DNA of 33,566 nucleotides, taken from Mycobacterium sp. KBS0706. Its GTDB lineage: Bacteria; Pseudomonadota; Alphaproteobacteria; DSM-16000; Inquilinaceae. The notes under the pieces are model-generated. The model was not told the DNA's origin and ran no database searches. It worked only from the letters and a program-made list of their open reading frames with translations. Position numbers and translations under genes: made by a program. Positions 1-7,656 of the stretch are shown piece by piece. How positions within the stretch are numbered: position 1 is the stretch's first letter; every line of letters begins with the position of its first letter. The stretch is taken from contig NZ_VCCH02000086.1 in the NCBI RefSeq assembly GCF_005938675.2, positions 1 to 33,566 on the forward strand, read 5' to 3'.

Positions 1-2
1 CC

Positions 3-284
3 AGGCTCGAGCTGCGCCAGGTGCTGGAACGGGCCGAAGCCGACGCCCGCGCCGCGGCCGAGGCCGGCCGGGCCCAGGTGCAGCGCTTCGAGCTGAGCCT
101 GTCGCGCGGCGGCTATGACGAGCTCGTCACCCACTACGACTCGGTCGCGGCGGCCATCGCCGGGGGCGACCGGCCGGCGCCGCCGGCGAAGAAGCCCTCC
201 TCGCCCACCCTGACCTGGTTCTCGATCACGGCGGAGACCATCCTGGCCCTGGTCGACGCGTTGCGCCGGGAGGATCGGCCATGA
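3..284 (+). CDS. C-terminal part of an unrecognised coiled-coil protein (5' truncated)
   Basis: The reading frame is open from the window edge to the TGA at 282-284, so the gene starts upstream. The visible 93 residues begin with an Arg/Glu/Ala-rich stretch likely to form a helix or coiled coil (about residues 1-35), followed by a Pro/Ala linker and a more hydrophobic C-terminal segment ending in REDRP. An internal GTG at 21 could act as a start, but nothing favours it. The stop overlaps the ATG of the next gene by 4 bp (ATGA), so the two are probably translated together. I do not recognise the family. The pairing suggests a soluble or peripheral protein working with the small membrane protein that follows; that is inference only. 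Confidence 0.6.
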   Translation, partial: RLELRQVLERAEADARAAAEAGRAQVQRFELSLSRGGYDELVTHYDSVAAAIAGGDRPAPPAKKPSSPTLTWFSITAETILALVDALRREDRP

Positions 285-706
285 CCAACCCGCTGTCGCT
301 GCTCAGCCCGCTGCTGACCCTGGCCGGCCTGGTCGGCAGCTTCTTCTACATCCAGCTCAGCCAGTGGCTGCGCGACCTGCTGGCGTTGCGCCAGAAGATC
401 GAGCTGAACCGCTTCGCCGGCGACGAGGCGCAGAAGCGCGCCATCGTCGAATGCCGGATCGAGTACCGGCGGCTGGCGACCTGGCACACCTATGCCGTCA
501 ACCTCAGCGTCATCGGCTTCGTGCTGTTCATCCTGGTGCTGGGGCTGCTGATGATCCGCCCGGCCGCCGCCGACCCGATGTACGGCTATCTGGCGACCGC
601 GCTGTGGGTGTTCCTGGTCCTGTTCGTCGGGCTCGCCTCCGGGCTGTTCTGGCTGGGCCACCGCAAGGCGCGGGAGATCGGGGCGATCCTGGAACCGAAG
701 GCCTGA
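281..706 (+). CDS. Small unrecognised integral membrane protein
   Basis: This encodes 141 residues. Hydrophobic segments are visible at about residues 5-25, 72-92 and 104-124. The first is followed by a charged, probably cytoplasmic helical stretch (residues 30-68) rich in Arg, Glu and Lys, and the tail is basic (GHRKAREIG). The ATG at 281 is preceded by GGAGGAT and overlaps the upstream stop by 4 bp, so both the start and the operon link are well supported. No catalytic motif is seen and I cannot name the family. It converges with the minus-strand gene that ends at 722, only 15 bp away. Confidence 0.75.
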   Translation: MTNPLSLLSPLLTLAGLVGSFFYIQLSQWLRDLLALRQKIELNRFAGDEAQKRAIVECRIEYRRLATWHTYAVNLSVIGFVLFILVLGLLMIRPAAADPMYGYLATALWVFLVLFVGLASGLFWLGHRKAREIGAILEPKA

Positions 707-721
707 TTCGCCGAGCGGCCG

Positions 722-1177
722 TCAGGGAGCCCGATCGCCGAGCAGCCCCAAGCCGTTTGCCGGGGGCTGGATTCTCGCACGCTCCTCGGCGGGCGTCTCC
801 GCCAGGGTGTCGGCGAGGGCGGATTGCAACAGCGCCTGCAACGCCCCGGTCCTGGACCGGACCTCGGCCATGGCCGCGTCCAGCGCGGCCCGGTCGAGCG
901 GATCGGCCCGCATCACGGCAACCATGCGCTGGCGCGCCTCGCGCAGGCCGCCGACAGCCGATCGCAGCTCCGCCCGGTCCTGCAGCAGCCGGCGCAGCAC
1001 GTCGCGGCGCAGCTCCGGCGGATAGGCCCGCATCACCGATGCGGCGGTCGCCTCCACATGCCGGTCGAACCAGCGGCCGGCCAGCCAGGCGCCTCCCGCG
1101 AACAGGTTGAGACACAGCGAGGCCGCCAGGGCGATGGCAAGGAACAGCGTGGTCCGCCGCCGCGGCGCCGCGGTCAC
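722..1177 (-). CDS. Membrane-anchored helical protein resembling periplasmic heavy-metal sensors
   Basis: This encodes 151 residues starting from GTG at 1177, which overlaps the stop of the upstream gene (GTGA). An open extension to 1333 exists but would lie inside that gene and looks spurious. After a basic N-terminus there is one hydrophobic anchor (about residues 9-30). The rest is an Arg/Glu/Ala-rich helical region with an ELRRD...DRAELR...RQRM pattern, as in the Spy/CpxP/ZraP-like 'metal resist' proteins that often accompany ECF sigma factors. The C-terminus is Pro/Gly-rich. It is the last gene of the ECF sigma unit and probably senses or buffers an envelope signal in the periplasm. No classical His/Cys metal cluster is visible, so metal binding is not shown. 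Confidence 0.7.
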   Translation of the reverse strand: MTAAPRRRTTLFLAIALAASLCLNLFAGGAWLAGRWFDRHVEATAASVMRAYPPELRRDVLRRLLQDRAELRSAVGGLREARQRMVAVMRADPLDRAALDAAMAEVRSRTGALQALLQSALADTLAETPAEERARIQPPANGLGLLGDRAP

Positions 1178-1581
1178 AGCAGGCCTCCGAGGTCGCCCTG
1201 GCCGGCCACCAGGCCCAGCACCGACAGCGCGACGTCCAGATCGGCATGGCCCGGCAGCGTCGCCAGCATCACCAGCGCGCCGGCCGCGAGGGACAGCAGC
1301 GAGGCGCCGGCGCTCGCCGCCCAGAACCGCCATGTCGGCCGCCAGCCCGCCTCCTCCATCTCGACGGCCGCCAGGATCCGGCCGATCTCGGCGGCACCGA
1401 AGGGCGGCGGGCGAATCGCGGCGGCGACCGTCTCCTCGAATCTGGTGAAGCGCGCCAGGATCTCCGCTGCCGCCGGATCCCGGGCCAGAAGCTGCCGGGC
1501 GGACCCGGCCAGCTTCTGCGGCCAGCGGTCGAGATCAGCCCCGAATCGGAGCAGCGCCTCGTCGAGCTCGGCCCTGGTCAT
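1174..1581 (-). CDS. Putative anti-sigma factor, single-TM membrane protein
   Basis: This encodes 135 residues directly after the ECF sigma gene, overlapping its stop by 4 bp (ATGA). The N-terminal half is soluble and helical (MTRAELDEALLRFGADLDRW and onward to about residue 75). A hydrophobic segment follows at about 86-107, then a short tail predicted outside the membrane. This layout, a cytoplasmic sigma-binding domain plus one membrane span immediately downstream of an ECF sigma factor, is typical of anti-sigma factors. No zinc-binding HxxxCxxC motif is present, so it is not a classical ZAS protein. The role is inferred from position and topology. Confidence 0.65.
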   Translation of the reverse strand: MTRAELDEALLRFGADLDRWPQKLAGSARQLLARDPAAAEILARFTRFEETVAAAIRPPPFGAAEIGRILAAVEMEEAGWRPTWRFWAASAGASLLSLAAGALVMLATLPGHADLDVALSVLGLVAGQGDLGGLL

Positions 1582-2153
1582 CGCCCTGCCTCCCTTTCAT
1601 CGATCATGGCCCGCAGCCTGCGCCGCGCGCGGACCAGAAGCTGCTCCGCAGCCCCCTCGCTGATGCCCAGGATGGCTGCGATCTCGGCATTGCTCCGCCC
1701 GCCCTGGACGGCCAGCAGCAGCGCCATGCGCTGCCGGTCCGGCAAGGTGCGGATCATCACGGCGACCGCCGCCAGACGGTCGCGGCCGGACAGCGCGGCC
1801 AGGGCCGTCGGCGCATCGTCGGCCGGCTCCGGCGCCTCGCCGAAGGGCAGCCAGCGCCGCAGACGCCGGCGCCGGGCCTGGTCGAGGCAGCGATTGGCGA
1901 CCACGCGATACAGCCAGGTCGTGAATGCCGCCCCGCCGGGTTGCCATGCGCCCGGCCGCCGCCACAGCATCAGGAAGACGTCCTGCATGATGTCGTCGGC
2001 CTCCGCCGTCCGGCCGCTGAAGCCCAGGGCCAGGCCCCGCACCCTGTCGCCATGGCGGCGCATGAGGGCGGTGAAGGCGCGCCGGTCCTGGCCCGCAATC
2101 CGGGCCAGCAGATCCGCATCGGCCGACGCCTCCTCGCCCACCCCCTCCGACAT
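1578..2153 (-). CDS. ECF-family RNA polymerase sigma factor
   Basis: This encodes 191 residues from ATG 2153 (MSEGVGEE). An upstream in-frame ATG at 2204 would overlap the preceding gene by about 30 bp, so the shorter start is preferred. Region sigma2 is seen as DADLLARIAGQDRRAF...DRVRGLAL, with EADDIMQDVFLMLWRRP (about residues 12-70). An acidic linker follows. Region sigma4 carries LPDRQRMALLL and a helix-turn-helix of the form NAEIAAILGISEGAAEQLL (about 135-180). It redirects RNA polymerase to a small regulon, which probably includes its own operon. It lies between two secreted-protein genes upstream and an anti-sigma plus sensor-like pair downstream, so it presumably responds to an envelope signal. 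The signal itself cannot be read from the sequence. Confidence 0.92.
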   Translation of the reverse strand: MSEGVGEEASADADLLARIAGQDRRAFTALMRRHGDRVRGLALGFSGRTAEADDIMQDVFLMLWRRPGAWQPGGAAFTTWLYRVVANRCLDQARRRRLRRWLPFGEAPEPADDAPTALAALSGRDRLAAVAVMIRTLPDRQRMALLLAVQGGRSNAEIAAILGISEGAAEQLLVRARRRLRAMIDEREAGR

Positions 2154-2172
2154 GCCGCCATTCCGCGCTTCG

Positions 2173-2469
2173 TCAGAACCGTCGCCAGACCCGGCCCGCC
2201 GCATAGCCGCGCCCTGCCGGTCCGGTGGCGGTGCGGTAACCGTAGCTGCGGAAGGGCCCCTGCACCACGCCGGCAGAGCGGGACCAGGACCGGCCGCGGG
2301 GACCGGTGACGTCGACGGTCCGGCTGCAGGAATGGCTGCCGCACTGTCCGGCGATCGTCCGGCTTCCGCCGTGCGGGCCGCTCCAGCTGCGCGACCAGTC
2401 TTCGGCGCCGGCCGGACCCGCGGTCAACAGAAACACGGTCGCGGCGGCCATCATGCTGAGCTTGATCAT
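2173..2469 (-). CDS. Small secreted protein of unknown function (Ser/Arg/Gly/Trp-rich)
   Basis: This encodes 98 residues with a clear Sec signal peptide (MIKLSMMAAATVFLLTAGPAGA, cleavage expected near AGA-ED). The mature part of about 75 residues is rich in Ser, Arg, Gly, Tyr and Trp. It has two cysteines in the QCGSHSC segment that could form a disulfide or bind a metal, and two TGPxGR repeats. The start ATG 2469 has a good ribosome binding site (GGAGAGG). It lies 22 bp after the EF-hand gene and 19 bp before the sigma gene, so it is almost certainly in the same operon. I do not recognise the family. Confidence 0.75.
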   Translation of the reverse strand: MIKLSMMAAATVFLLTAGPAGAEDWSRSWSGPHGGSRTIAGQCGSHSCSRTVDVTGPRGRSWSRSAGVVQGPFRSYGYRTATGPAGRGYAAGRVWRRF

Positions 2470-2483
2470 CGTCTGTCCTCTCC

Positions 2484-2500
2484 GCCCGTCTTCAACGGGC
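2484..2500 (-). promoter_or_regulatory. Small hairpin at the EF-hand gene stop codon
   Basis: The arms GCCCGT and ACGGGC pair perfectly around TGAAG, which contains the stop codon of the EF-hand gene. No U-run follows. It sits between two co-directional genes and could stabilise or separate their mRNA segments. That role is inference. Confidence 0.35.
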
Positions 2501-2932
2501 CTGGTTCAGGAGGGCCGCGAACTGCGCCTTGGTGACGCCGCGGCCGGTGGTGTCGAGCCGGTCGAACCAGCCCGATCCGGCGACGAACTCGTCGCGCGAG
2601 ACCAGGCCGTCCCGGTTCCGGTCCAGTGCGGCCAGGCGCTCGCCCGGCGCCGGCATCCCGGCGCGGTGCGCCAGCCGCCCGGCAGCGCGCGCCTGATTCC
2701 GGGCCGTCTCGGCTTCGGCCGTGGTCAACGCCCCATCGTGATCGGCGTCGAGGCGATCGAACATCCGGCCGCGGGCAGCCTGGGCCTCGGCCCGGGTCAG
2801 GACGCCGTCATGATCGGCATCGATCCGGTCGAACATCCGCTCCGCGAACCGGTCCGGCTGCTGCGCCTGGGCGGCATCGCCGCCCAGGACGGCGACGGCA
2901 AGGGTGATCGCGACACCTCTGGCGATCGGCAT
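2492..2932 (-). CDS. Secreted EF-hand (calcium-binding) protein
   Basis: This encodes 146 residues. A signal peptide (about 1-23, ending AQA-Q) directs it to the periplasm or outside. Three canonical 12-residue EF-hand loops are visible: residues 38-49 (DADHDGVLTRAE), 62-73 (DADHDGALTTAE) and 104-115 (DRNRDGLVSRDE). A fourth at about 127-138 is degenerate and lacks the final Glu. Loops 1 and 2 are nearly identical, suggesting an internal duplication. The start has a strong Shine-Dalgarno (GGAGGAG). It is the first gene of the ECF sigma unit and may sense or buffer Ca2+ for the sigma pathway, which is inference. The divergent intergenic region upstream also carries the LexA-type box. Confidence 0.88.
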   Translation of the reverse strand: MPIARGVAITLAVAVLGGDAAQAQQPDRFAERMFDRIDADHDGVLTRAEAQAARGRMFDRLDADHDGALTTAEAETARNQARAAGRLAHRAGMPAPGERLAALDRNRDGLVSRDEFVAGSGWFDRLDTTGRGVTKAQFAALLNQAR

Positions 2933-3036
2933 GGCTTCTGTCTCCTCCGCTGTGCATCCGGCATCTCCGGATCACGGCCCCTTGAACGCCGGCGGGCGGA
3001 GGTCCCTACGCGGATATCATGTCGACGGAAGAGAAA

Positions 3037-3051
3037 GAACATAAATCGAAC
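3037..3051 (+). promoter_or_regulatory. LexA-type SOS box (GAAC-N7-GAAC) upstream of pdeM-phr
   Basis: The sequence GAAC-ATAAATC-GAAC matches exactly the GAAC-N7-GAAC direct-repeat operator known for alphaproteobacterial LexA. It ends 43 bp before the ATG of the PdeM-like gene and lies in a locally AT-rich patch (3028-3060) where a promoter would be expected. The downstream genes are DNA-repair genes, which supports SOS control. The divergent EF-hand gene starts 104 bp away on the other side and could also be affected. LexA binding itself is not demonstrated. Confidence 0.7.
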
Positions 3052-3094
3052 AAAACCATTGCGCCGACTCTGCGACCAGGGCTACATCCGGACG

Positions 3095-3796
3095 ATGCCG
3101 ACGCGCACCATCCCGCTCCGCGACCACGCCTTCCGGCCCGATCCTTCGGGCGTGCTGTGGTGGGCGGAGCGGCGCTGGCTGCTGGTCGCCGACCTGCATC
3201 TGGAGAAGGCGACGGCCCTGGCCCGGCGCTCGCACCGCCTGCTGCCGCCCTATGACAGCACCGCGACCCTGGCCCGGCTCGGCGCCGCGATCGACCGGCT
3301 GGACCCGGTCGCCGTGGTGGCGCTGGGCGACAGCTTCCACGATTCGGGGGGGGCCGACCGCCTTGCCGCCGACGACCTGGCGACCCTGACCCGGCTGGCG
3401 CGGGGCCGCGACTGGATCTGGGTGCTGGGCAATCACGACCCCGACCTGCCGGCGTCCCTGCCCGGCGACCGGACCGAGGAGCTGCAGGTCGACGGCCTTG
3501 TCTGCCGCCACGCCGCCGCGCCGGGCGCCGCCGGCGAGATCTCCGGCCACTACCACCCCAAGGCGGCCATCAGCGGCCGCGCCGGGCGGGTGACCGGGCG
3601 CTGCTTCGTCGCCGACGAGCATCGGCTGGTGCTGCCGGCCTTCGGTGCCTATACCGGCGGCCTCGACGTGCTCGACCCCGCCATTCGCGGGCTGCTCGGT
3701 CCCCTCTTCCATGTCTGGCTGATCGGCCGCGCCGGGCTGCACCGCTTCCCCGACGCCCGACTGTCGCCGATTGCGCCGCGCTGGCTGGTGGCCTGA
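3095..3796 (+). CDS. pdeM: PdeM-like metallophosphoesterase (ligase-associated DNA damage response endonuclease family)
   Basis: This encodes 233 residues of the calcineurin-like phosphoesterase fold. The metal-binding motifs appear in order: DLHLEK (about residue 32), GDSFHD (about 77), GNHD (about 112) and GHYHPK (about 151). This set, and the N-terminal FRPDPSGVLWWAERRWLLVADLHLEK context, match the PdeM family, which is usually found with an Lhr-like helicase and an ATP-dependent ligase. Those partners are not in this window; here the neighbour is a photolyase 40 bp downstream. Open frame extends far upstream, but ATG 3095 gives the family's usual N-terminus, although its ribosome site is weak (CCGGA). 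A LexA-type box precedes it. The precise substrate is not known from the sequence. Confidence 0.85.
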   Translation: MPTRTIPLRDHAFRPDPSGVLWWAERRWLLVADLHLEKATALARRSHRLLPPYDSTATLARLGAAIDRLDPVAVVALGDSFHDSGGADRLAADDLATLTRLARGRDWIWVLGNHDPDLPASLPGDRTEELQVDGLVCRHAAAPGAAGEISGHYHPKAAISGRAGRVTGRCFVADEHRLVLPAFGAYTGGLDVLDPAIRGLLGPLFHVWLIGRAGLHRFPDARLSPIAPRWLVA

Positions 3797-3836
3797 CGGG
3801 CTGGATCTCGCCCCCGGCCGATCCAGCTTCGTGCCC

Positions 3837-5273
3837 ATGACCGACCTGCTCTGGTTCCGCCAGGATCTCCGTCTCGACGACAATCCCGCCCTCGTGGCCG
3901 CCATCCGGCGCGGCGGGACGGTGATCCCAGTCTTCATCCTCGACCCGGATGGCGAGGGCGACTGGCCGCCGGGCGGCGCCGGCCGCTGGTGGCTGCACCA
4001 CTCGCTCGCCGCCCTGGCCGAATCCCTGGCGGCCCGAGGTAGCCGGCTGATTCTGCGACAAGGTCCCACGGCGAAGGTTCTGGACGAGTTGATCGAGGAG
4101 ACCAGCGCCACGGCCGTGCTGTGGAACCGCCGCTACGAGCCGGCCTCCGTTGAGCGCGACATGGCCCTGAAGAGCGGCCTCAAGCAACGTGGCATCGCCA
4201 GCGAGAGCTTCGCTGCCGCACTGCTGTTCGAACCCTCGGAGATCCGCACCAGGTCGGAAACGCCGTTCAAGGTCTTCACCCCGTTCTGGCGTGCCTGCCT
4301 GGAGCGCGGCGGCGTCGCCGAGCCGCACGCCGTGCCGAATGAGATCCCGGCGCCCGGGCGCTGGCCGTGCAGCGACCACCTGGCGGCGTGGAAGCTTCGG
4401 CCGACCAGACCGGACTGGGCCGGCGGATTGCGGGAGACCTGGACGCCCGGCGAGGCCGGAGCCCGCAAAAGGCTGACAGCCTTCCTGCGGCACGGCCTGG
4501 CCGGCTACGAAACCCGGCGCGACCGGCCGGAGACCGACGGCAGCTCTGCCCTGTCACCGCATCTGCATTGGGGCGAGATCGGGCCGCGCCGGGCCTGGCA
4601 GGCCATCGAGCACGCGGCCGCCGAAACGCCGCGGCTGCGCTCGGCCGCCGACGCCTATCAGCGCGAGCTCGGCTGGCGCGAATTCGCGGCCCATATGCTG
4701 GTGGCCCGCCCCGAGATGCCGGCCGAGCCGCTCGACGGCCGCTTCGGGGCCTTCCCCTGGGACGCGGACCGCGAGGCACTGCAAGCCTGGCAGAAGGGCC
4801 GGACCGGCTATCCGATCGTCGATGCCGGGATGCGGCAGCTGTGGCGGACCGGGTGGATGCACAACCGCGTCCGGATGATCGCGGCGTCCCTTTTGATCAA
4901 GGATCTGCGCATCCACTGGCGCGAGGGCGAATCCTGGTTCTGGGATACGCTGGTCGACGCCGATCTGGCGAACAACGCCTTCAACTGGCAATGGATCGCC
5001 GGGTGCGGCGCCGATGCGGCGCCCTATTTCCGCATCTTCAACCCGGTGCTGCAGGGGGAGAAGTTCGATCCGGACGGCGGCTATGTCCGCCGCTTCGTGC
5101 CGGAACTCTCGATGCTGCCGTCGAGATGGATCCACAAGCCCTGGCAGGCGCCCGAGGCGGTGCTGGCCGAAGCCGGCGTGACATTGGGCCGGACCTATCC
5201 GCGCCCGATCGTCGACCATGGCGATGCCCGCCGCCTCGCCCTCGCCGCCTTCGAGACCTTGCGCGAACCCTAA
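3837..5273 (+). CDS. phr: Deoxyribodipyrimidine photolyase (class I cryptochrome/photolyase family)
   Basis: This encodes 478 residues, the usual family length. The start ATG 3837 gives MTDLLWFRQDLRLDDNPAL, the typical N-terminus of the antenna-binding alpha/beta domain. The FAD-binding C-terminal domain shows GWMHNRVRM (about residue 338) and the long conserved block running from WFWDTLVDADLANN to APYFRIFNPVLQG (about 366-402), followed by YVRRFVPEL. The enzyme uses blue light and reduced FAD to reverse UV pyrimidine dimers. In most relatives the flavin loop reads AGTGAD; here it is AGCGAD, a small variation. It probably shares the transcript of the PdeM-like gene. The TAA stop overlaps the convergent hdaA stop by 3 bp. 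CPD specificity is likely but not proven. Confidence 0.95.
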   Translation: MTDLLWFRQDLRLDDNPALVAAIRRGGTVIPVFILDPDGEGDWPPGGAGRWWLHHSLAALAESLAARGSRLILRQGPTAKVLDELIEETSATAVLWNRRYEPASVERDMALKSGLKQRGIASESFAAALLFEPSEIRTRSETPFKVFTPFWRACLERGGVAEPHAVPNEIPAPGRWPCSDHLAAWKLRPTRPDWAGGLRETWTPGEAGARKRLTAFLRHGLAGYETRRDRPETDGSSALSPHLHWGEIGPRRAWQAIEHAAAETPRLRSAADAYQRELGWREFAAHMLVARPEMPAEPLDGRFGAFPWDADREALQAWQKGRTGYPIVDAGMRQLWRTGWMHNRVRMIAASLLIKDLRIHWREGESWFWDTLVDADLANNAFNWQWIAGCGADAAPYFRIFNPVLQGEKFDPDGGYVRRFVPELSMLPSRWIHKPWQAPEAVLAEAGVTLGRTYPRPIVDHGDARRLALAAFETLREP

Positions 5274-5962
5274 CCCTGGTCCGCCAGGATCGATCGCACC
5301 AGCGGCAGGGTGATCGAGCGGCCCTGGGCCAGGCTGGCGGCGTCGATCTCGGCCACCAGACGCCGCGCTTCGGCGAAGCTGCGCTCCATCCGCGCCAGCA
5401 TCGCCTGCACGATCTCCGGCCCGACCGCGAGCTGGCGGTCGGCGAACAGCTTGGCCAGCACCTGGGCCAGCAGCACGTCGTCCGGCTCGCCGAGCCCGAC
5501 GGCCGGCGCCGCCTTCAGCCGCGAAGCCAGGTCCGGCAGCGCCACGGGCCAGCGCGCCGGCGGCTCGCGCGCCGCCAGCAGCAGGACGCCGCCGGCCTCC
5601 TTCAGCAGGTTGTGCAGGTGGAACAGCGCCCGCTCCGCCGCCGCATCGCCGGCCACCCGGTCGGCATCGTCCAGCGCCACCGCCCCCGCGGCGGCGAGCT
5701 CCGCCGGGTCCACGCCAGCCAGCGCGCCGCCGGCCAGCACCCGGGCATCGGCGCGCTGCGCCCAGATGCCCAGCAGATGGCTCTTCCCCGCCCCCGGCGC
5801 GCCATGCAGGGCCAGCACCGGTCCCGGCCAGCCCGGCCAGCGCGCGATCCAGCCCGCCGCCTCGCGGTTGCTGTCGGCGACGATGAAATCCTCCGGCCCC
5901 AAAGCGGGGGGCAGCGACAGGTCGAAGACGAACTGGGCCACCGGGCTGACGCTCTTGCTCAT
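5270..5962 (-). CDS. hdaA: HdaA/DnaA-related regulatory ATPase of replication initiation
   Basis: This encodes 230 residues from ATG 5962, which overlaps the stop of the permease gene by 4 bp (ATGA). It resembles the AAA+ domain of DnaA without the DNA-binding domain IV. Visible features are a clamp-loading-type N-terminus with QFVFDLSLPPAL, Walker A GAPGAGKS (about 54-61), a Walker B-like VALDDADR (about 93-100) and a C-terminal AAA+ lid with RRLVAEIDAASL. Hda proteins work with the beta clamp to stimulate ATP hydrolysis on DnaA and prevent re-initiation. The neighbourhood (permease, phosphatidyltransferase, DUF2066, purM) is the common alphaproteobacterial one. The longer open frame upstream runs through the permease gene and is not coding. 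Confidence 0.88.
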   Translation of the reverse strand: MSKSVSPVAQFVFDLSLPPALGPEDFIVADSNREAAGWIARWPGWPGPVLALHGAPGAGKSHLLGIWAQRADARVLAGGALAGVDPAELAAAGAVALDDADRVAGDAAAERALFHLHNLLKEAGGVLLLAAREPPARWPVALPDLASRLKAAPAVGLGEPDDVLLAQVLAKLFADRQLAVGPEIVQAMLARMERSFAEARRLVAEIDAASLAQGRSITLPLVRSILADQG

Positions 5963-7053
5963 GAGACGGTGGGGATGTCCATGTCCGGCGGGTCGGCGGG
6001 CGGCTGCCGGTACAGCGCGCTCTGGCGATAACGGTGCAGGGCGAATCGCGTCAGCACGCCGATCACCGCCGCCATCGGCACCCCGAGCATGACGCCGGTG
6101 AAGCCGAACAGGCTGCCGGCGGCGAGCAGCGCGAAGATCACCCAGACCGGGTGCAGGCCGACGGATTCGCCGACCAGCTTCGGGGTGACGAAATTGCCCT
6201 CCAGGAACTGGCCCAGCAGGAAGATGCCCAGCACCAGGGCCCACATCGTCCAGTCGTCATATTGCACGAAGGCGATGCCCATCGAGCTGACCAGCCCGAC
6301 CATCGAGCCGACATAGGGGATGATCGACAGGACGCCGGTCATCAGCCCGACCAGCAGCCCGAAATTCAGCCCGACGATGGTCAGGGCGATGGCGTAGAAC
6401 AGCCCCAGCAGCAGGCAGACGATCAGCTGGCCGCGGATGAAGCGCGACAGGGTGTGGTTCACCTCCCGCCCCAGCCCGCGGATGGTCTCGCGCTGCGCCA
6501 CCGGCAGGTTGTGGTCGATCACCCCGATCATGTGGTCCCAGTCGCGCAGCATGTAGAAGGCGACCACAGGCGTGATGAAGACCAGCGACAGCAGGTCGAT
6601 CAGCGCCATGCCGCCCTGCCACAGGCTGCCGATCACCGTGCCGATCCAGGACACGGCGCTACCGGCATACTGGCTGACCGCCTTCTGGATCTCGTTGAAG
6701 TTGGCGGCGGAGACGCGGTGGCGCAGCTCGGCGATCAGCGGCTGCAGCCGCGTCGCGGCCCGGGCCACATAGTCGGGCACCGCCGACAGCAGCCCGGTCA
6801 CCTGGTTCAGCAGGATCGGCAGCACGATCAGCGTCACCAGCACGGCGGCGAGCACGAACAGCAGCAGCAGCACCGTGGTCGCCAGCCAGCGTGCCATGCC
6901 GATCGCCTGCAGCCGCCGGGCCAGCGGGTCCAGCAGATAGGCGATGATCATGCCGGTGACGAAGGGCGCCAGCACGCCGCTCAGCAGCCATACCAGGAGG
7001 CAGAAGACGACGAAGCCGATCAGCCAGAAGCGGATTTGGGTGGAGCCGTTCAC
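5959..7053 (-). CDS. AI-2E family (PerM-type) transporter
   Basis: This encodes 364 residues from GTG 7053, overlapping the preceding stop by 4 bp (GTGA). The protein has paired N-terminal hydrophobic segments (about 8-40), a third near 60-85, a soluble middle region (about 95-150) and a cluster of C-terminal spans (about 200-340). This is the eight-TM topology of the AI-2E/PerM family. Conserved stretches such as FVTPKLVGESVGLHPVWVI and FLEGNF are typical. Family members export or exchange small molecules or ions; the substrate here cannot be assigned. It lies between the phosphatidyltransferase and hdaA genes with translational coupling on both sides. Confidence 0.88.
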   Translation of the reverse strand: MNGSTQIRFWLIGFVVFCLLVWLLSGVLAPFVTGMIIAYLLDPLARRLQAIGMARWLATTVLLLLFVLAAVLVTLIVLPILLNQVTGLLSAVPDYVARAATRLQPLIAELRHRVSAANFNEIQKAVSQYAGSAVSWIGTVIGSLWQGGMALIDLLSLVFITPVVAFYMLRDWDHMIGVIDHNLPVAQRETIRGLGREVNHTLSRFIRGQLIVCLLLGLFYAIALTIVGLNFGLLVGLMTGVLSIIPYVGSMVGLVSSMGIAFVQYDDWTMWALVLGIFLLGQFLEGNFVTPKLVGESVGLHPVWVIFALLAAGSLFGFTGVMLGVPMAAVIGVLTRFALHRYRQSALYRQPPADPPDMDIPTVS

Positions 7054-7616
7054 GCGTGCGCCCCGACCGGGCCGAAGAAGCGGCGGATGGTCTCGCGCAG
7101 ATAGCCGATCGCCGACAGGGTCGTGGTCCCGGCCACGACCCAGACCAGGACGGCGATGACGCCGCTGGCGTCGACATTCAGCCCGGGTGCCGCCATCACC
7201 AGCACCACCAGCGCGATCTGCATCACCGTGTTCAGCTTGCTGATCATCGACGGGGTCAGCGCGCGGGTGCCGCGGCCGGCGAAATGCAGCACCACCACGC
7301 CCAGCACCAGGCCGATATCGCGCGCCACCACCAGCACCACCAGCCAGATCGGCAGTTCCGCCGTCCAGGTCAGGGCCAGGTAGGTGCCGACCAGCAGCGA
7401 CTTGTCGGCGATCGGGTCGAGATAGCTGCCCAGCGCCGTGCGCGCCTGCAGCCAGCGGGCCAGGATGCCGTCGATCGCGTCGGTCAGCGCCGCCGCCGAG
7501 AACATCCAGAAGGCCGTGACCAGCCGGCCGTCCAGGATCAGCCAGATGGTGATCGGGGCCACCACGAGCCGGGCCAGACTGAGCAGGTTCGGCAGGTATC
7601 GGACCATGCGACGCAA
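7050..7616 (-). CDS. CDP-alcohol phosphatidyltransferase (PgsA-like)
   Basis: This is an integral membrane enzyme transferring a phosphatidyl group from CDP-diacylglycerol to an alcohol. The family signature D-x2-DG-x2-AR-x8-G-x3-D-x3-D is complete at about residues 46-71. The N-terminus YLPNLLSLARLVVAP resembles PgsA and related synthases, and four further hydrophobic segments follow. Three starts are possible: GTG 7649, TTG 7616 and ATG 7607. I chose TTG 7616 because GAGG lies 9 nt upstream and the resulting start fits the family; GTG 7649, 7 nt after the DUF2066 stop, remains possible. Glycerol-3-phosphate is a likely acceptor, but the alcohol is not certain. It overlaps the permease gene by 4 bp. 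Confidence 0.85.
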   Translation of the reverse strand: MRRMVRYLPNLLSLARLVVAPITIWLILDGRLVTAFWMFSAAALTDAIDGILARWLQARTALGSYLDPIADKSLLVGTYLALTWTAELPIWLVVLVVARDIGLVLGVVVLHFAGRGTRALTPSMISKLNTVMQIALVVLVMAAPGLNVDASGVIAVLVWVVAGTTTLSAIGYLRETIRRFFGPVGAHA

Positions 7617-7656
7617 AAGGCCTGACCTCGATGGCAAGAGTGTGGCCACGCCGAGG

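Noticed and set aside
1246..2535. Long plus-strand open frame over the ECF sigma region
   Set aside because: It is antisense to five well-supported minus-strand genes, is extremely rich in Arg, Ala, Pro and Ser, and has no recognisable domain. Such frames are expected in GC-rich DNA.
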